Source: Aphrocallistes beatrix (Eukaryota; Porifera; Hexactinellida; Sceptrulophora; Aphrocallistidae). From it: a DNA stretch of 64,000 nt. Made by a program: the position numbers and the translations under genes. The notes beneath the pieces are model-generated. The model searched no databases. It was given only the letters and a program-made list of their open reading frames with translations, and had not been told where the DNA came from. Below, one piece after another: positions 41,219 through 51,647 of this stretch; the first letter of the stretch is position 1; each line of letters begins with the position of its first letter. The DNA is taken from NCBI GenBank assembly GCA_963281255.1, contig OY725488.1, forward strand, positions 9,087,524 to 9,151,523. The letters are read 5' to 3'.

Positions 41219-41993
41219 CAAGCACGCTTCGCTTGTTTGCGCTGCGCAGCTTGCGGACACTGTGTGTCCGCAGTGTCGCCCTGCAGGCGCCTAGAGTCAC
41301 TCAATCAAACATATTTTGGAATTGTTTTCCTTTAAATAAATATTGTAAACAAAGGTCGACGAATAATTTCTCATATGGATCCGAAAATATAATATTTAAA
41401 AGCTACAGCACTAAAATCCCATGTCAACCGTTGGAAGCTAGACTCTAGCCCATTTTTGTAATTTGTTTACTTTATGTATCTATTGTAAACAAAAGTAAAC
41501 AAATAATTTATCATATAGATCTGAAAATATGTATTTCGAAATCTACACCCCTGAAAACCCCAAGTCACCCGTTGGAAGCTAGTCTCTAGCATTACTTTTA
41601 AAATTCATCAAATGGTGCGAAAATATGTATATAAAGGTGTGAAAATATGCAGATAATCTTTTTTATAGCCATACACTATAATACATTTAAGATATCAAAC
41701 ATAAGTTGTGGCTTTGAAGTATTAATAACAATGACGACCTATTTATTGTAGTGTCGTACTTGTACAATAATTTCTATTGTGATAGTGTAGTCATTTATTT
41801 TGTATAGAAAAAGTGCGAAAATTGTTTTCCATTTTTTTGCAGAGATGTGAAAATTTCGCTTAGATCTTAGAACTTAATCGTAGTCATATCATTTGACACC
41901 TACATGCAAATTTTCAACTTCTATGACTTCCCAATTCTTCAATCAATTCGGACAAACACACACAAAAAAAACCTAGCATTTTAATATATAAGA
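41219..41993 (-). mobile_element. Helitron-like non-autonomous element, copy B
   Basis: Minus-strand 5' end TCTTATATATTAAAATGC after host A (complement of 41994). The 3' end CAAGCGAAGCGTGCTTG is followed by host T (complement of 41218). 775 bp against 779 bp in copy A, and the stretches next to both ends align well. No protein. Confidence 0.6.
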
Positions 41994-42219
41994 TTATACT
42001 AATATGTACTCACAAACACAAAATTACTCAGCTTCACAGAGGATGGCAAATCAAAATATATTAGGGGGGATAGTTTTTGTAGGGAGGAGACAGTTTTATA
42101 AAAACAAATCTCCAGGATACCAAATAATAACACTACTAAACACTAATTGAGTACAATTGATAGACAGACTAATATGACATGAACAATAATGAATAAACAC
42201 ATATATTATTAGTTGAAGG

Positions 42220-43506
42220 TTAGAAGGCATGGAGTCCCGAGTAAGTATCCATAATAAGAATTCTTTGTTTGGAGTCTACTGTTATACCCATAGGTTCCCT
42301 TAACTCTCTACTCCATCCCTCATCCTCTTCACCAAACTTCTGTATCAGGATTCCCTCTGGAGAGAATATTCTGATACAGTGACCTTCACGATCACTCACT
42401 AGAATATTCTCAAAGGAATCTAGACAGAAGTACCAAGCATTCTTGATGTCGTTTCCTGTTACTAGGGAGCGTATGAGGGTACCATCAAGTTTGAATACTT
42501 GGATTGGATTTGGATGGTAGATATCGGTATAGTAGCTGAACAGAACAAACATTTGTTGTTTGTGTAAGATGATGTCTCGAGGAATTGTATCTTCGTTAAA
42601 CGAGATAGCCTTCAGAATGATCTTCTTAGTAGGTTTGAGGTTGAGATCAAATATCTGTACTGTTAGAGACTTCTCGAGACAAGTGTAGATATTCGATCCT
42701 TCTATAGATATCCCCCACAATGGAGTTTTAAGTTCCAACTTTTTAACTGTTTCTCCTTTCTTGCTTAGTTTGCGTGAACCCGTGCGCGTAGGGAGCATAT
42801 AGAAGCCTTTCGTGGCTGTCAGATAGATGTGGTCTTTATGAATCTTCATGCTGTGGCAGTATCTCATCAGTGGATTGCGTAGAGTTGAGTGGTGATTGCC
42901 CTCACTCGTGAAGACTTGTATTCTACCAAATCCAGCACCCTCTCCTACATAAATCAGCTGGCTAGTGGGATCTATACAGATTGCTGTAATGAAGTATACA
43001 AATTTTTTAACTCCATTCCAGATAGGTAGAGTCCTGAAACGGTATGGATTAGAAATTTTCATAATATGACACTTCTCTTCCAGTGTCCTCTCTATCTCTT
43101 CCATCTGACAGTTGATCGACACGTGAGGGAACGAAATCTGTTCGGAAAGGATCTTCTCCATTTCTTCTTCAATGTTCTTCAGCTGTTTCTGTAGGAACTC
43201 GTTCAGTTTGTTGGCATTCAGTTCCTTTTCTGTATCATCTCTGTTATTTGTCAGCAGTTCCAAGCTAGCTCTTCGCTCTTGGATCCTAGCTTTGATTTCA
43301 GCTGGGATGGCATCCAACTCTGCCAAGAGTATCACTTCTCTTTGTGCCACAATTTGGTGAATCTGTCTGAAAGTGTCGCAGAGTTGTCTCTTCTTCTCTG
43401 CCACTTGTAGAGTCAGATCTTCTAGAGCTATTTCCAATTCTGTGATGGAGACGTGTCGGGGATTTTCTATGGTTGCTACTGGTGCTTGTGGGTACCTTGC
43501 TGCCAT
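42220..43506 (-). CDS. Coiled-coil/NHL-propeller protein, subfamily C copy 2 (intact)
   Basis: Single exon, 428 residues. Residues 1-150 are coiled coil (EKKRQLCDTFRQIHQIV, KLNEFLQKQLKNIEEEMEKI). Residues about 185-428 are NHL-type repeats (AICIDPTSQLIYVGE, RIQVFTSEG, and near the end GITVDSKQRILIMD). No RING, B-box or transmembrane segment. This is the only complete subfamily C copy and serves as the reference for the broken copies at 36572 and 46114. Its role is not known. In TRIM-NHL relatives the propeller recognises protein or RNA partners. Confidence 0.9.
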   Translation of the reverse strand: MAARYPQAPVATIENPRHVSITELEIALEDLTLQVAEKKRQLCDTFRQIHQIVAQREVILLAELDAIPAEIKARIQERRASLELLTNNRDDTEKELNANKLNEFLQKQLKNIEEEMEKILSEQISFPHVSINCQMEEIERTLEEKCHIMKISNPYRFRTLPIWNGVKKFVYFITAICIDPTSQLIYVGEGAGFGRIQVFTSEGNHHSTLRNPLMRYCHSMKIHKDHIYLTATKGFYMLPTRTGSRKLSKKGETVKKLELKTPLWGISIEGSNIYTCLEKSLTVQIFDLNLKPTKKIILKAISFNEDTIPRDIILHKQQMFVLFSYYTDIYHPNPIQVFKLDGTLIRSLVTGNDIKNAWYFCLDSFENILVSDREGHCIRIFSPEGILIQKFGEEDEGWSRELREPMGITVDSKQRILIMDTYSGLHAF

Positions 43507-43856
43507 TCTTTTCTTTTGTTCGTTGTAGAGTGTTTGTAGTTTGTTTGTTAGATAAATTAGTGAGCCTGTGAGTCTATTTATACATTTCTCTTGATAATGG
43601 AACTAACATAGCTAAATATAGGATTGAAATCCCCTTCGCTATCCTATGTAGTTACTTTCATTATTGTTATATTTAGTTCCAATTTAGTTGGAATCAGTTT
43701 CAAAGTGAGACAATGTTTTTCAGTATTGTATAATTCTTGCTAAATAATACTAGTTGGAAATGTATTTTCTCCAAATTAGGTAACTTCTGATTGATATATC
43801 TAAATTTAGATTATCAGTATTAAACACATGTTGGAGACATCCTACATATTTAGACG
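43507..43856 (-). promoter_or_regulatory. 5' flank of subfamily C copy 2, shared with two other loci
   Basis: Aligns with 37178-37550 and 47191-47577. It probably contains the promoter and 5' UTR. This copy carries an extra short direct repeat (GTTTGTAGTTTGTTTG) near the ATG. Confidence 0.55.
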
Positions 43857-44016
43857 TGGTTCATCCAGTATGCAACACAAATGATTGGAATAATAAAATA
43901 CGACAAGTAATAATAGAATACTATAGGACATATTCATGATTGTACGCATTGCTATGTATTTAGGATTAGTTCCACTGAAATGTTGAGAGTGATTTCGTCG
44001 TTTCGAGAATACTCCT

Positions 44017-45440
44017 CTAATAGATCAGCATTCGAAAAAAATCAAAGGGACCAAAACCATCATTCCCCTCAGTAATTGGTTTACGAAAGCACACAGAAAA
44101 CTTCTCCAAAGTTTCATCTGTAATTTCATCATTCATTTCGTAGTTATTTTTAGCATCAAGCTGATTGACAAGTGCTATGGAGTATCTGTACTTGATAGGC
44201 CATTTGAGTTTGTCATCCCATTCCCCTTTAATGATGTGAAGAAATATGCCGAGATAATATTCTGTTTCATTCCATTCCACACATCCTTGAAACTTGTATA
44301 ATCCAACATAGAACGGAACACTATATGCGCTTATATTTTCTGATATATTATTCTGTATTTCATTGATTTTCCATTCAAGGCTACCTCTTGTCATTAAATT
44401 GCTAAACACTTCATTCTCTTTCTCGAGTTTCACCATTTTGCTTTGCATAGTCTTCATTGCAAACTCCAACGCATGGGTAGCTTCTTTCTCCTCCTTTAAC
44501 AAGGATTGAAATTCTGAAACATTATTTCTTAAAACTTCATTTTCTCCTTGCAATGTTATTATATCACTTTGCATAGGAATTATTGTCAGTTTCATATGTT
44601 TGTGCATTTCTTCTTTCTCATGTTGTTCTAAGTTTCTTCTCTTCACTTTAACTTCACACCCGCATTGAGAATAAGGACACTCTGTTTCTTGTAGAGGACA
44701 CTCCTGAATGAGATGAATAGATTTGTCCTTCCTTTTCACTCGAAATTCTTCACTGCATTTGTTCGGACATGGAATAACAAACTCTCCACATACTTCTAGA
44801 TGTCCATTCATGCCACATGCTTTCACACTATTACAGCAGTATTAATGTGAAAGCATTACAGCAGTATTCACAGTTGACAGTTCTCATGGGACAAAATGTC
44901 CTGTGTGACTCTACTCCCCTTCTCTCCATTCTGCTCACTTCTCCTCTCTCATCTCTACATCCCAGAGGACATGCCACAGGAAATAACTCACACTCTTCCA
45001 GATGATGGAGTAGCTCACTCACTTCATTTGTCCAATCACAGCCTCTGTTCTTCAATGGGCAATTAACCTAATTATTTGTATATGTAGAAGTTAGGTTAAA
45101 ATAAAGAGCTATTGATGCCCACCTAGCCACCTAGTAAATTTAAACTCACTTGTTTATCATTGACTGTTTCACGATTCAATTGAGCTATTTGTTTGTTTAC
45201 ATCTTTCGGAATACAAAGAGAACAAGCTACTTTGTGTTTACCATCTTTCTCAAACAAACACGCATCTCTCAACATTCCTACGCAGTAGTTGCAGAGTAGA
45301 AACCTTCCTTCTCCCTTTTCTGTTATCTCTTCCACTAACAACTCTGTTTTCCATCCTCCGTATCTACCATCATCTCGTAACACATACACTAACTCGTGTA
45401 TTTCTGAGTTAGGTTCTGGTACAGAGGTTTTCTCTGCCAT
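44017..45440 (-). CDS. TRAF-like protein, frame broken by a 25-bp duplication
   Basis: Exon 1 is 45150-45440. An 82-bp intron (GTGAGT...TTAG) joins in frame to 45067 and the second exon runs to 44017. Order: an N-terminal Cys-rich region (LLCNYCVGMLRD, possibly a degenerate RING), TRAF-type zinc fingers (VNCPLKNRGCDW, CELFPVACPLGC, CEYC...HLEVC, FVIPCPNKC), a coiled coil at about residues 235-300, and a C-terminal MATH/TRAF-C-like domain (FYVGLYKFQGCVEWNE, WPIKYRYSIALVNQ). At 44830-44868 a 14-bp sequence is repeated 25 bp apart; removing 25 bases restores a C-x2-C-x11-H-x3-C finger and a 438-residue protein. As written the frame stops within the finger. TRAFs are cytoplasmic adaptors in receptor signalling. 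Confidence 0.78.
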
Positions 45441-46113
45441 TATTCACTATTCAGAACAGGACTAGTTTCTCTAAAGACTTAGTATTAATTACTCAAAGAG
45501 TGATTTTATACTATTCTAATAGATTCTATTTGTTGAAACAAAATATATTACAGTTCTTCTCCTAAGACTTTTTATATTGCTTTTAAATTGTCATTTCTAA
45601 AAAACTACGTATTAACTCAACCAACTATCCTAACTAGTTGAGAGATTAGAGAGCTATAATTATGCGGGAGATTATTTTGAAACATTAAAATAAGGAACAT
45701 AAAAAGGGATACATTTAGACAATCTCCATTGGTTGGTATTAACGAGGTTGTACTCAGATATAAATTCACCAAAATAGAGTTCTGATAGTATATATTAGCA
45801 ACGACCGAGAAACAATTCCATAAATTCTCATAATAAGTATATAAAAGCTTCGGGAATATGCGATTGAAATGTCAATCAGAAGTGTGAAAATTCTTTGTCG
45901 ACACAAAAACATTCGAAATAAGATTTTTTCGATATTTTAAAATTTACCACTTATTCTCATTGGTTCGACTTGTGTAATTTAATTACATTCTAGAATGTGA
46001 TGAATCACCTAATAAAGTCTAATATAAACACTAATTGAGTACAGTTGCTAGACTAAGATGACACAAACAAATAATGAATATTAATTACATAAACATTTAT
46101 TATTAGTTGCAGC
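45441..46113. other. Intergenic
   Basis: AT-rich. Putative promoter of the TRAF-like gene on the left, 3' end of a subfamily C pseudogene on the right. No further feature seen. Confidence 0.4.
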
Positions 46114-47190
46114 TTAGAAGGCATGGAGTCCTAAGCTATCCGCTATAATAATTCTTTGTTTGGAGTCCACTGTTATACCCATAGGGCTCCGTAACTCCCA
46201 ATTCTCTCCACCAATTGTATGTATCAGGATTCCTTCTGGAGAGAATATTCTAATACAGTCACCTTCACGATCACTCACTAGAATATTCTCAAAGGAATCT
46301 AGACAGAAGTACCAAGCATTCTTGATGTCGTTTCCTGCTACTAGGGAGCGCATGAGGGTACCATCAAGTTTGAATACTTGGATTGGATTTGGATGGTAGA
46401 TATCGGTATAGTAGCTGAACAGAACAAATATTTGTTGTTTGTGTAGGATGATGTCTTGAGGAGTTGTATCTTTATCAAACGAGATAGCCTTCAGAGTAAT
46501 CTTCTTAGTAGGTTTGAGGCTGAGATCAAATATCTGTACTGTTAGAGACTTCGCGATACAAGTGTATATATTCGATCCTTCTATAAATATCCCCCACAAT
46601 GGAGTTTTAAGTTCTAACTTTTTAACTATTTCTCCTTCCTTATTTAGTTTGAGTAAATGTTTGGGAATATTGAAGCGGTTCGTGGTGATAGTCAGATAGA
46701 TGTGGTCTTTATGAATCTTCATGCTGTGGCAGTAATTTTTTTAAACTTTAGGTGGTCAAATATCAATGTACAGCAATAGTAGCATACTCAAGTTTTCACC
46801 TCTATCGAATCTAAATGGAAACTCGAAGCTAATGTTGGAGTATTCGTCTCAAATAAAGGAATAATTGTTACACTTATGGATTAATGTAAATCAGATCTGA
46901 TGAAATCATTAAACACGGAATGATTGAATTGAAGAAAGAAGTATCTTAGTAGATTGGAATTGAGAAAATAAACTCATATAATTGAGGGCTAAAGTTCACA
47001 AATCTGGGGGGCTAGGCCCAAATAGCTCCCCCGTAGATCAATTCGTAAAATTTTCAGGGGGGGCCATGGCCCCCCTGGACCCCCCCTGTATCCGCCCCTG
47101 CTTCTAAAGCTCTTTCCAATTCTGTGATGGAGACGTGTGGGGGATTTTGTAAGGTTGCTACTGGTGCTTGTGGGTACCTTTAACCATTCT
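46114..47190 (-). pseudogene. Coiled-coil/NHL protein, subfamily C copy 3, split pseudogene
   Basis: The 3' part (46114-46734) encodes the last ~200 residues of the propeller, closely similar to 42220-42855. The extreme 5' part (47101-47190) matches the first ~30 codons, but the start codon region is damaged (the ATG context reads TTAACC). Between them, about 570 bp of coding sequence is replaced by 366 bp. That replacement ends at 47100 exactly with an hAT terminus (complement of CAGGGGCGGATACAGGGGGG). Not functional as a full protein. Confidence 0.85.
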
Positions 47191-47336
47191 TTTCTTTTGT
47201 TCGTTGTAGAGTGTTTGTAGTTTGTTGTTAGATAAATTAGTGAGTTTGTGAGTCTATTTATACATTTCTTTTATAGATTCAGTAATGGAACTTACATTGC
47301 TAAAAATAGGATTGAAATCTCCTTAGTTATCCGGGT

Positions 47337-47434
47337 CAGGGCTGTATCGACTTATTTTCTAGGCACCAACTCATTCAACTCATTCAGAAAAATGAGTTGA
47401 TTTTACCAACTCAAAATGAGTCGATACAGCCCTG
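47337..47434. mobile_element. 98-bp hAT-type MITE with an empty-site comparison
   Basis: Ends CAGGGCTGTATCGACT and its complement. The flanks AGTTATCC and ACTTATCC are a near 8-bp duplication. The paralogous flank at about 37295-37310 has the same surrounding sequence with no insert (GCTATCCCATTACAC). Confidence 0.75.
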
Positions 47435-47577
47435 TGACAACTTATCCCATTACACATGTGGTATGTAATTCCTTTATTATTGTTAGATTCAGTTCCAATT
47501 TAGCTGGAATCAGTTTCTAAATGAGACAATGTTGTTTCAGTATTGTAAATTTTTGCTAAATAATACTAGTTGAAAGT

Positions 47578-48100
47578 GAATATCCGTTTATTGTAGACGT
47601 GCGTTTAATACCCAACAATGTGCAGGAAGAATTCATTGAATTTTTGAACGATTCTACAGTACGAGATGCATTTGAAACTTTGCCATTGATGAAGTTCTGG
47701 TCCAGAAAGAGTCAACATTTCCCTAGCTTCGCTGCTTGGCTGTGCGTGGGTTGCTGATGTTTCCAAGTACAAAATTTGCGAACAAGGATTCTCGGCACTT
47801 TATATATTAAAAACAATATCGTGCTCGTTTATGCGTAGAGCCTGACCTCCGTGTAGCTTTATCTAAAACCGAACCAAGAATTGATGAACTTGTAAAAGCA
47901 AAGCAGGCCCAGCCATCTCATTAAACTGTCCTAATTATTTAACTTTTTCTAAATACGTAAATTATGTTGTGTTCATCATATTACAAATTATATCAACATA
48001 TAATAATTTAGCGGAATCTTGATAGATTTGAATCGAGGGTACCTGGACTTTTGCTTTCGCCTCAGGGGGTACGCAGTTCGTAAAAGGTTGAGAACTCCTG
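47578..48100 (+). pseudogene. hAT (Charlie/ZBED5-type) transposase remnant, 5' truncated
   Basis: The plus strand encodes the C-terminal part of a ZBED5/SCAND3-like transposase (EEFIEFLNDSTVRDAF, LPLMKFWSRKSQ, then PDLRVALSKTEPRIDELVKAK ending in QPSH and a stop at about 47923), with internal stops. The right terminus at 48100 is the complement of CAGGAGTTCTCAACCTTTT, typical of this hAT group. It interrupts the subfamily C flank at about 47577. Confidence 0.8.
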
Positions 48101-48514
48101 CTTTAGGGCACCTGATGATCTGCTACGTTACAGAACTACCTCATTCAGATTTTCTATCCTCTCTAAACTTGGGTTATATCTTGTCAAGAAAGGACCAATA
48201 TTGCAACAAAATTTTTGGATGAAATAAAGAGAATTGATCTGAAATCTGATTTAGAACGTAATTATCAATTCCTACAGTAGAATTTGTCTATTATCTATAT
48301 GTTGAACGATACGGAATAATTCCTATTAATAGAAGTAATGCACAATTCCATTGGTCAATTGGGAACTCCGCTTATTATTCGGAGCAAAATACCGAGATCA
48401 GATGTCGTAGCTACGTTTGTTAAACAACCAAATCGTGAAGAAATAAACCATTGAGTGAATTATATACAAATTAGTACAGAATAGTTACAATGTCTACACA
48501 GAATGTGTCACTCC

Positions 48515-50164
48515 TCACTTGGAAGAGGACTCCGTCTTGCTAGGACCTGTCCCCTCCTCTCCCCGTCTCAGCCCCCGCAGCAGCTTCCCCGCGCTGCCCC
48601 CAGGCGCCCCTCGGGAGTCGGGACGGATGGGGCTGGGGAGAGCGGACGTGGGGGTGGGACTGTTCCGAGGGGGCGGGGGGGCTGGCAGGGTGGACCTGCG
48701 GGTGGCAGCTGTGGCGGTGGAGATGCGGGGGATGTAGGAGCTGGAGCTGCGCTTGGTCTCCTTCGTGAGTCGCTGCAGGATCGCCTCGACCCGCTTGATC
48801 TGGTCCGTCTGTCTCCGGGACAGGTACAGGTCCTTCAGACTCCGGCCGCACTGCACCACGATCGGCAGCGCCCCCTGCCACGCGGCGGAGTCCCCGTGTC
48901 CCTGGGCCTCTCTCTGCAGCTCCTCCCCGCGGGACAGCACCTGCTGGAACAGAGTCTCCGCCTCCTCCGCCTTGCCCTGCTGCGCGTAGCACTGGCCCAG
49001 CTCCGTCATGGTCTTCAGCACGGACCTGTCCTTCAGGCCGAGCGCCGTCTCGTAGATGTCCCGCGCGCGCGTGAAGTGGAACTCCGCCTCTTCGCACTTC
49101 TTCCTGCTCACGCAGATCAGGGCCAGGTTGCTCAGCTGCTTGGCCACCTCCACGGAGTCGGCGCCCAGGGCTTTCTCCTTCACGCGCAGCGCCTTCTCGC
49201 AGCTGTCCTCGGCGCGCTTGTACTGCCGCGTCTTGGAGTAGAAGATGGCGAGGTTGTTGGCCATGGCCGCCACGCCCATGTGTCCGGACCCCAGCAGCTC
49301 CTCCCGGATGCTCAGCGCCTCCTCCAGCAGCGGGATGCTCTCGCCCGGCTTCTCCATGTCGCGGTAGAGGAGGGCCAGGGTGTTCAGGAGCACCGCTCTG
49401 TCCGATCGGGCCTGGGCGGAGCTGCCCGTCTGCTCCTCTAGCGTCTTCTTGGAGAGGTTCACGGCGATGTCGTAGCTGCCCTTCTTCCCGTAGTCTATGA
49501 TGATGGCCATCTGCCGCTTGGTGGCTTCCGAGACCTCCGGGACTGGCAGTCCCCCTTCCGACCCCAGCACCGTACTCTCCGCGGCGCTGCTCTCGGTGGA
49601 GTCGTCCATGTGCATGTGCGCGCTTCTGTCCTCGCCCCCCTCCTCCCCACGCCCCCCTCCGGCCCCAGGCGTCCCCTGGAACACCTCCGCCCCCTCGAGA
49701 CCCCCGCTCAGGGCGGACTCTGCCCGGGCGCTGAGGGAGGCCAGGAACTTGACGTGCTCGTGCTCCTCCTCCAGCTCCACCACTCGCTCCTGACTCTGCT
49801 CCAGCTTCTCTCGCGCCTCGTCCAGCTGTTCCCTCAGGTTCTGCGCCTCCGTGACCACCAGCTTCATCTGGTCCTCCAGCTCCCCCTTGCCGGCCTCCAG
49901 CTGCGTGATGCGGGTCATGGCCAGCAGGATTATCTCCGCCTGCGTCATGCTGCTCACGATCTGGTTCCTGTTCTGCTCCAGCAGACTCCTCTTCTCCGCG
50001 CACACCTGGATGCGGTACACGGAGTCTTCGTCTTGGGAGTCCAGGTCCTGGTCGGAGATCTCTCTGTCCAGGTTCCGCATGGCCGTCTCGTGCTCCTGTT
50101 GGAGCGTAGCCAGGGAGGAGAGGGTGCTTTTGGTCTGGGATGTGAATTCCAGCAACGAACTCAT
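48515..50164 (-). CDS. KLC: Kinesin light chain
   Basis: Single exon, 549 residues from the ATG at 50164 (MSSLLEFTSQ). The frame is open eight codons further up, but this Met fits the family better. Residues about 20-150 are the heptad-repeat coiled coil that binds kinesin heavy chain (GKGELEDQMKLVVTEAQNLR region). Residues about 225-430 are TPR repeats (LLNTLALLYRDMEKPGESIPL, ANNLAIFYSKTRQYKRAED, LSNLALICVSRKKCEEAEF, MTELGQCYAQQGKAEEAET), which bind cargo. The Ser/Pro/Arg-rich tail is variable in the family. The light chain is part of the kinesin-1 tetramer and links cargo to microtubules. The gene is very GC-rich against AT-rich flanks. Because of the third-position GC, long antisense frames exist, but they are shadows. 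Confidence 0.95.
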   Translation of the reverse strand: MSSLLEFTSQTKSTLSSLATLQQEHETAMRNLDREISDQDLDSQDEDSVYRIQVCAEKRSLLEQNRNQIVSSMTQAEIILLAMTRITQLEAGKGELEDQMKLVVTEAQNLREQLDEAREKLEQSQERVVELEEEHEHVKFLASLSARAESALSGGLEGAEVFQGTPGAGGGRGEEGGEDRSAHMHMDDSTESSAAESTVLGSEGGLPVPEVSEATKRQMAIIIDYGKKGSYDIAVNLSKKTLEEQTGSSAQARSDRAVLLNTLALLYRDMEKPGESIPLLEEALSIREELLGSGHMGVAAMANNLAIFYSKTRQYKRAEDSCEKALRVKEKALGADSVEVAKQLSNLALICVSRKKCEEAEFHFTRARDIYETALGLKDRSVLKTMTELGQCYAQQGKAEEAETLFQQVLSRGEELQREAQGHGDSAAWQGALPIVVQCGRSLKDLYLSRRQTDQIKRVEAILQRLTKETKRSSSSYIPRISTATAATRRSTLPAPPPPRNSPTPTSALPSPIRPDSRGAPGGSAGKLLRGLRRGEEGTGPSKTESSSK

Positions 50165-50620
50165 GACAACAATCAAGATATACAACAGCTCAGTTCTCTA
50201 TATACACTTCAGCTCAGTGAGATTGGCTACGTTGGTATAATTAATCATAACGTACAATCCTTCAGCACAATACTGTGTACGTACTTGTGTGTGCATTATT
50301 GTGCAAAAGATATGTGTATGAGGTGAGCATCAAGGTACGAGGTTGTCATTCAAAGAGGATTATCTTCAGAATATATGCATATTATTCACTTAAATCTTAA
50401 GTTTATACATCCATATCCGTATCATTACACCCATTCACCTCTTGTATATAATGAGCTTATGTTGAAATATCGCAAGTAGATATTAATTACCAATGAATTA
50501 TATATAGGTGTGTGTAATGCTCTATTTCCTCGTGAAATAATATACTCAGTGATTCCCCTCGTAAATTTAGTTCTTCAGAAACATTGTTACAACGTAGTTG
50601 CATATTTGTAGTCATATTTA

Positions 50621-50775
50621 CAGGCCCGGGGGAGCATACGGCAGTACGGCATTTGCTGTTCCAATTTTTCACAGGATTTACATTACAGGTATGGCAAAAC
50701 GACTATTTTGCCCTTCAACCTTTTTTCAAAATGATTTTTGCCGTACCATAAGTAAGTTTGCTTCCGCCGAGCCTG
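50621..50775. mobile_element. hAT-like MITE
   Basis: Left end CAGGCCCGGGGGAGCATAC and right end (complement CAGGCTCGGCGGAAGCAAAC) are inverted. 155 bp. Target duplication not clear. Confidence 0.65.
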
Positions 50776-50965
50776 TATTTTCTTCAAATTCGCTTTCTAA
50801 TAGGCGATATTATAACGAAATTGTTGGGACCAGAAGGTAACCTGCTAATGACGAATCTTGCTATTCAAGTATTTTCAAAGTGAGAAAGCATACTTGCCAT
50901 TCCCTTTAGATAATTTCCTTGGATTTTGACAGCAAATCCCTAGATGCTAACCATTATTGTTAACA

Positions 50966-51152
50966 CAATCGACTCCGCTTAATAGGTCACATCGGTTAGA
51001 GGACATTTTGCCCCGATTAAGCGGAGAACCTTATTAACCGAAAATATTTTGTATTAGCTTCTATGTGTGAGAGCTATTCCGGTCCTGCCAAAAGTGGCCA
51101 AATTAAGCGGTTGACCCGATTAAACAGTGGCCCTATTAAGCAGAGTCGACTG
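50966..51152. mobile_element. Pogo-like MITE, copy 2
   Basis: Left CAATCGACTCCGCTTAATAGG; right complement CAGTCGACTCTGCTTAATAGG followed by TA. Same family as 29883-30056. The interior shares TTCGGT/ACCGAA-type and GGACCGGAATAG motifs. Confidence 0.85.
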
Positions 51153-51647
51153 TAATTCAATTCAGGAATGTTTCTACGATTCTTGAAGCAGATTATTCGC
51201 CATTATTACGCATGAAAAGCGATTAGTACATAAATCAATGGACTCTAAATCCATGTGGATAATCCATGGCTTCAGGGAGAGTTGACAAGTATGGAACCCA
51301 AACGTTATTCTTGTTTGTAGAACTATTCTTGTATAGAAACCATGCTTCCCAATGTTAGGAGAAGATTTCTCTGTTTTCGGTGGACGAACTTGCTCAAGGA
51401 CAACATTCCCTCAAGTGAAATCGTATCCACAGGGAAACAGGATTCACAACGAGTAATGTCAGAAAGCCAACTAAATTCAGGTCAATAATCAATATATTTC
51501 TTTCCATAGCAACAACAGTGAGTGATTCAGAGTGCAGATATTTACTCAGTGACAGTATCAAATTAGTCAGACAGAGGATACAATAATTTATACACCAATT
51601 GAGTATTTGAACTAAAATAAAGTATAAAATATTTCAACACCGATTCC

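Larger units (their letters stand above)
37561..42219. other. Gene-free, transposon-rich stretch
   Basis: No supported gene. Contents: a direct repeat pair at 37795-37880 and 37985-38050; the 51-bp minisatellite (38085-38234); a Helitron-like 5' end (38590-38671) with a TA microsatellite; an hAT MITE (39107-39295); the second foldback (39693-40473); and Helitron-like copy B (41219-41993). Confidence 0.6.
50165..51647. other. Intergenic between KLC and the RhoGEF
   Basis: KLC promoter side on the left, RhoGEF 3' side on the right. Two MITEs are listed separately. Otherwise AT-rich, nothing else seen. Confidence 0.45.

Noticed and set aside
44828-44866. A 32- or 39-bp intron in the TRAF-like gene instead of an insertion
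   Set aside because: The 32-bp version gives a stop; the 39-bp version shortens the zinc finger to C-x2-C-x6-H, which breaks the family spacing. The direct repeat explains the segment better.
45150-45440. Functional RING domain in the TRAF-like protein
   Set aside because: Only some Cys pairs are present (LLCNYC, ACSLC); the His and remaining Cys ligands cannot be placed with confidence.
48503-50326. Long open frames antisense to, or shifted against, kinesin light chain (up to 487 codons)
   Set aside because: They are caused by G/C third positions in the KLC gene, have low-complexity Arg/Gly/Pro or Leu/Gln composition and match no family.
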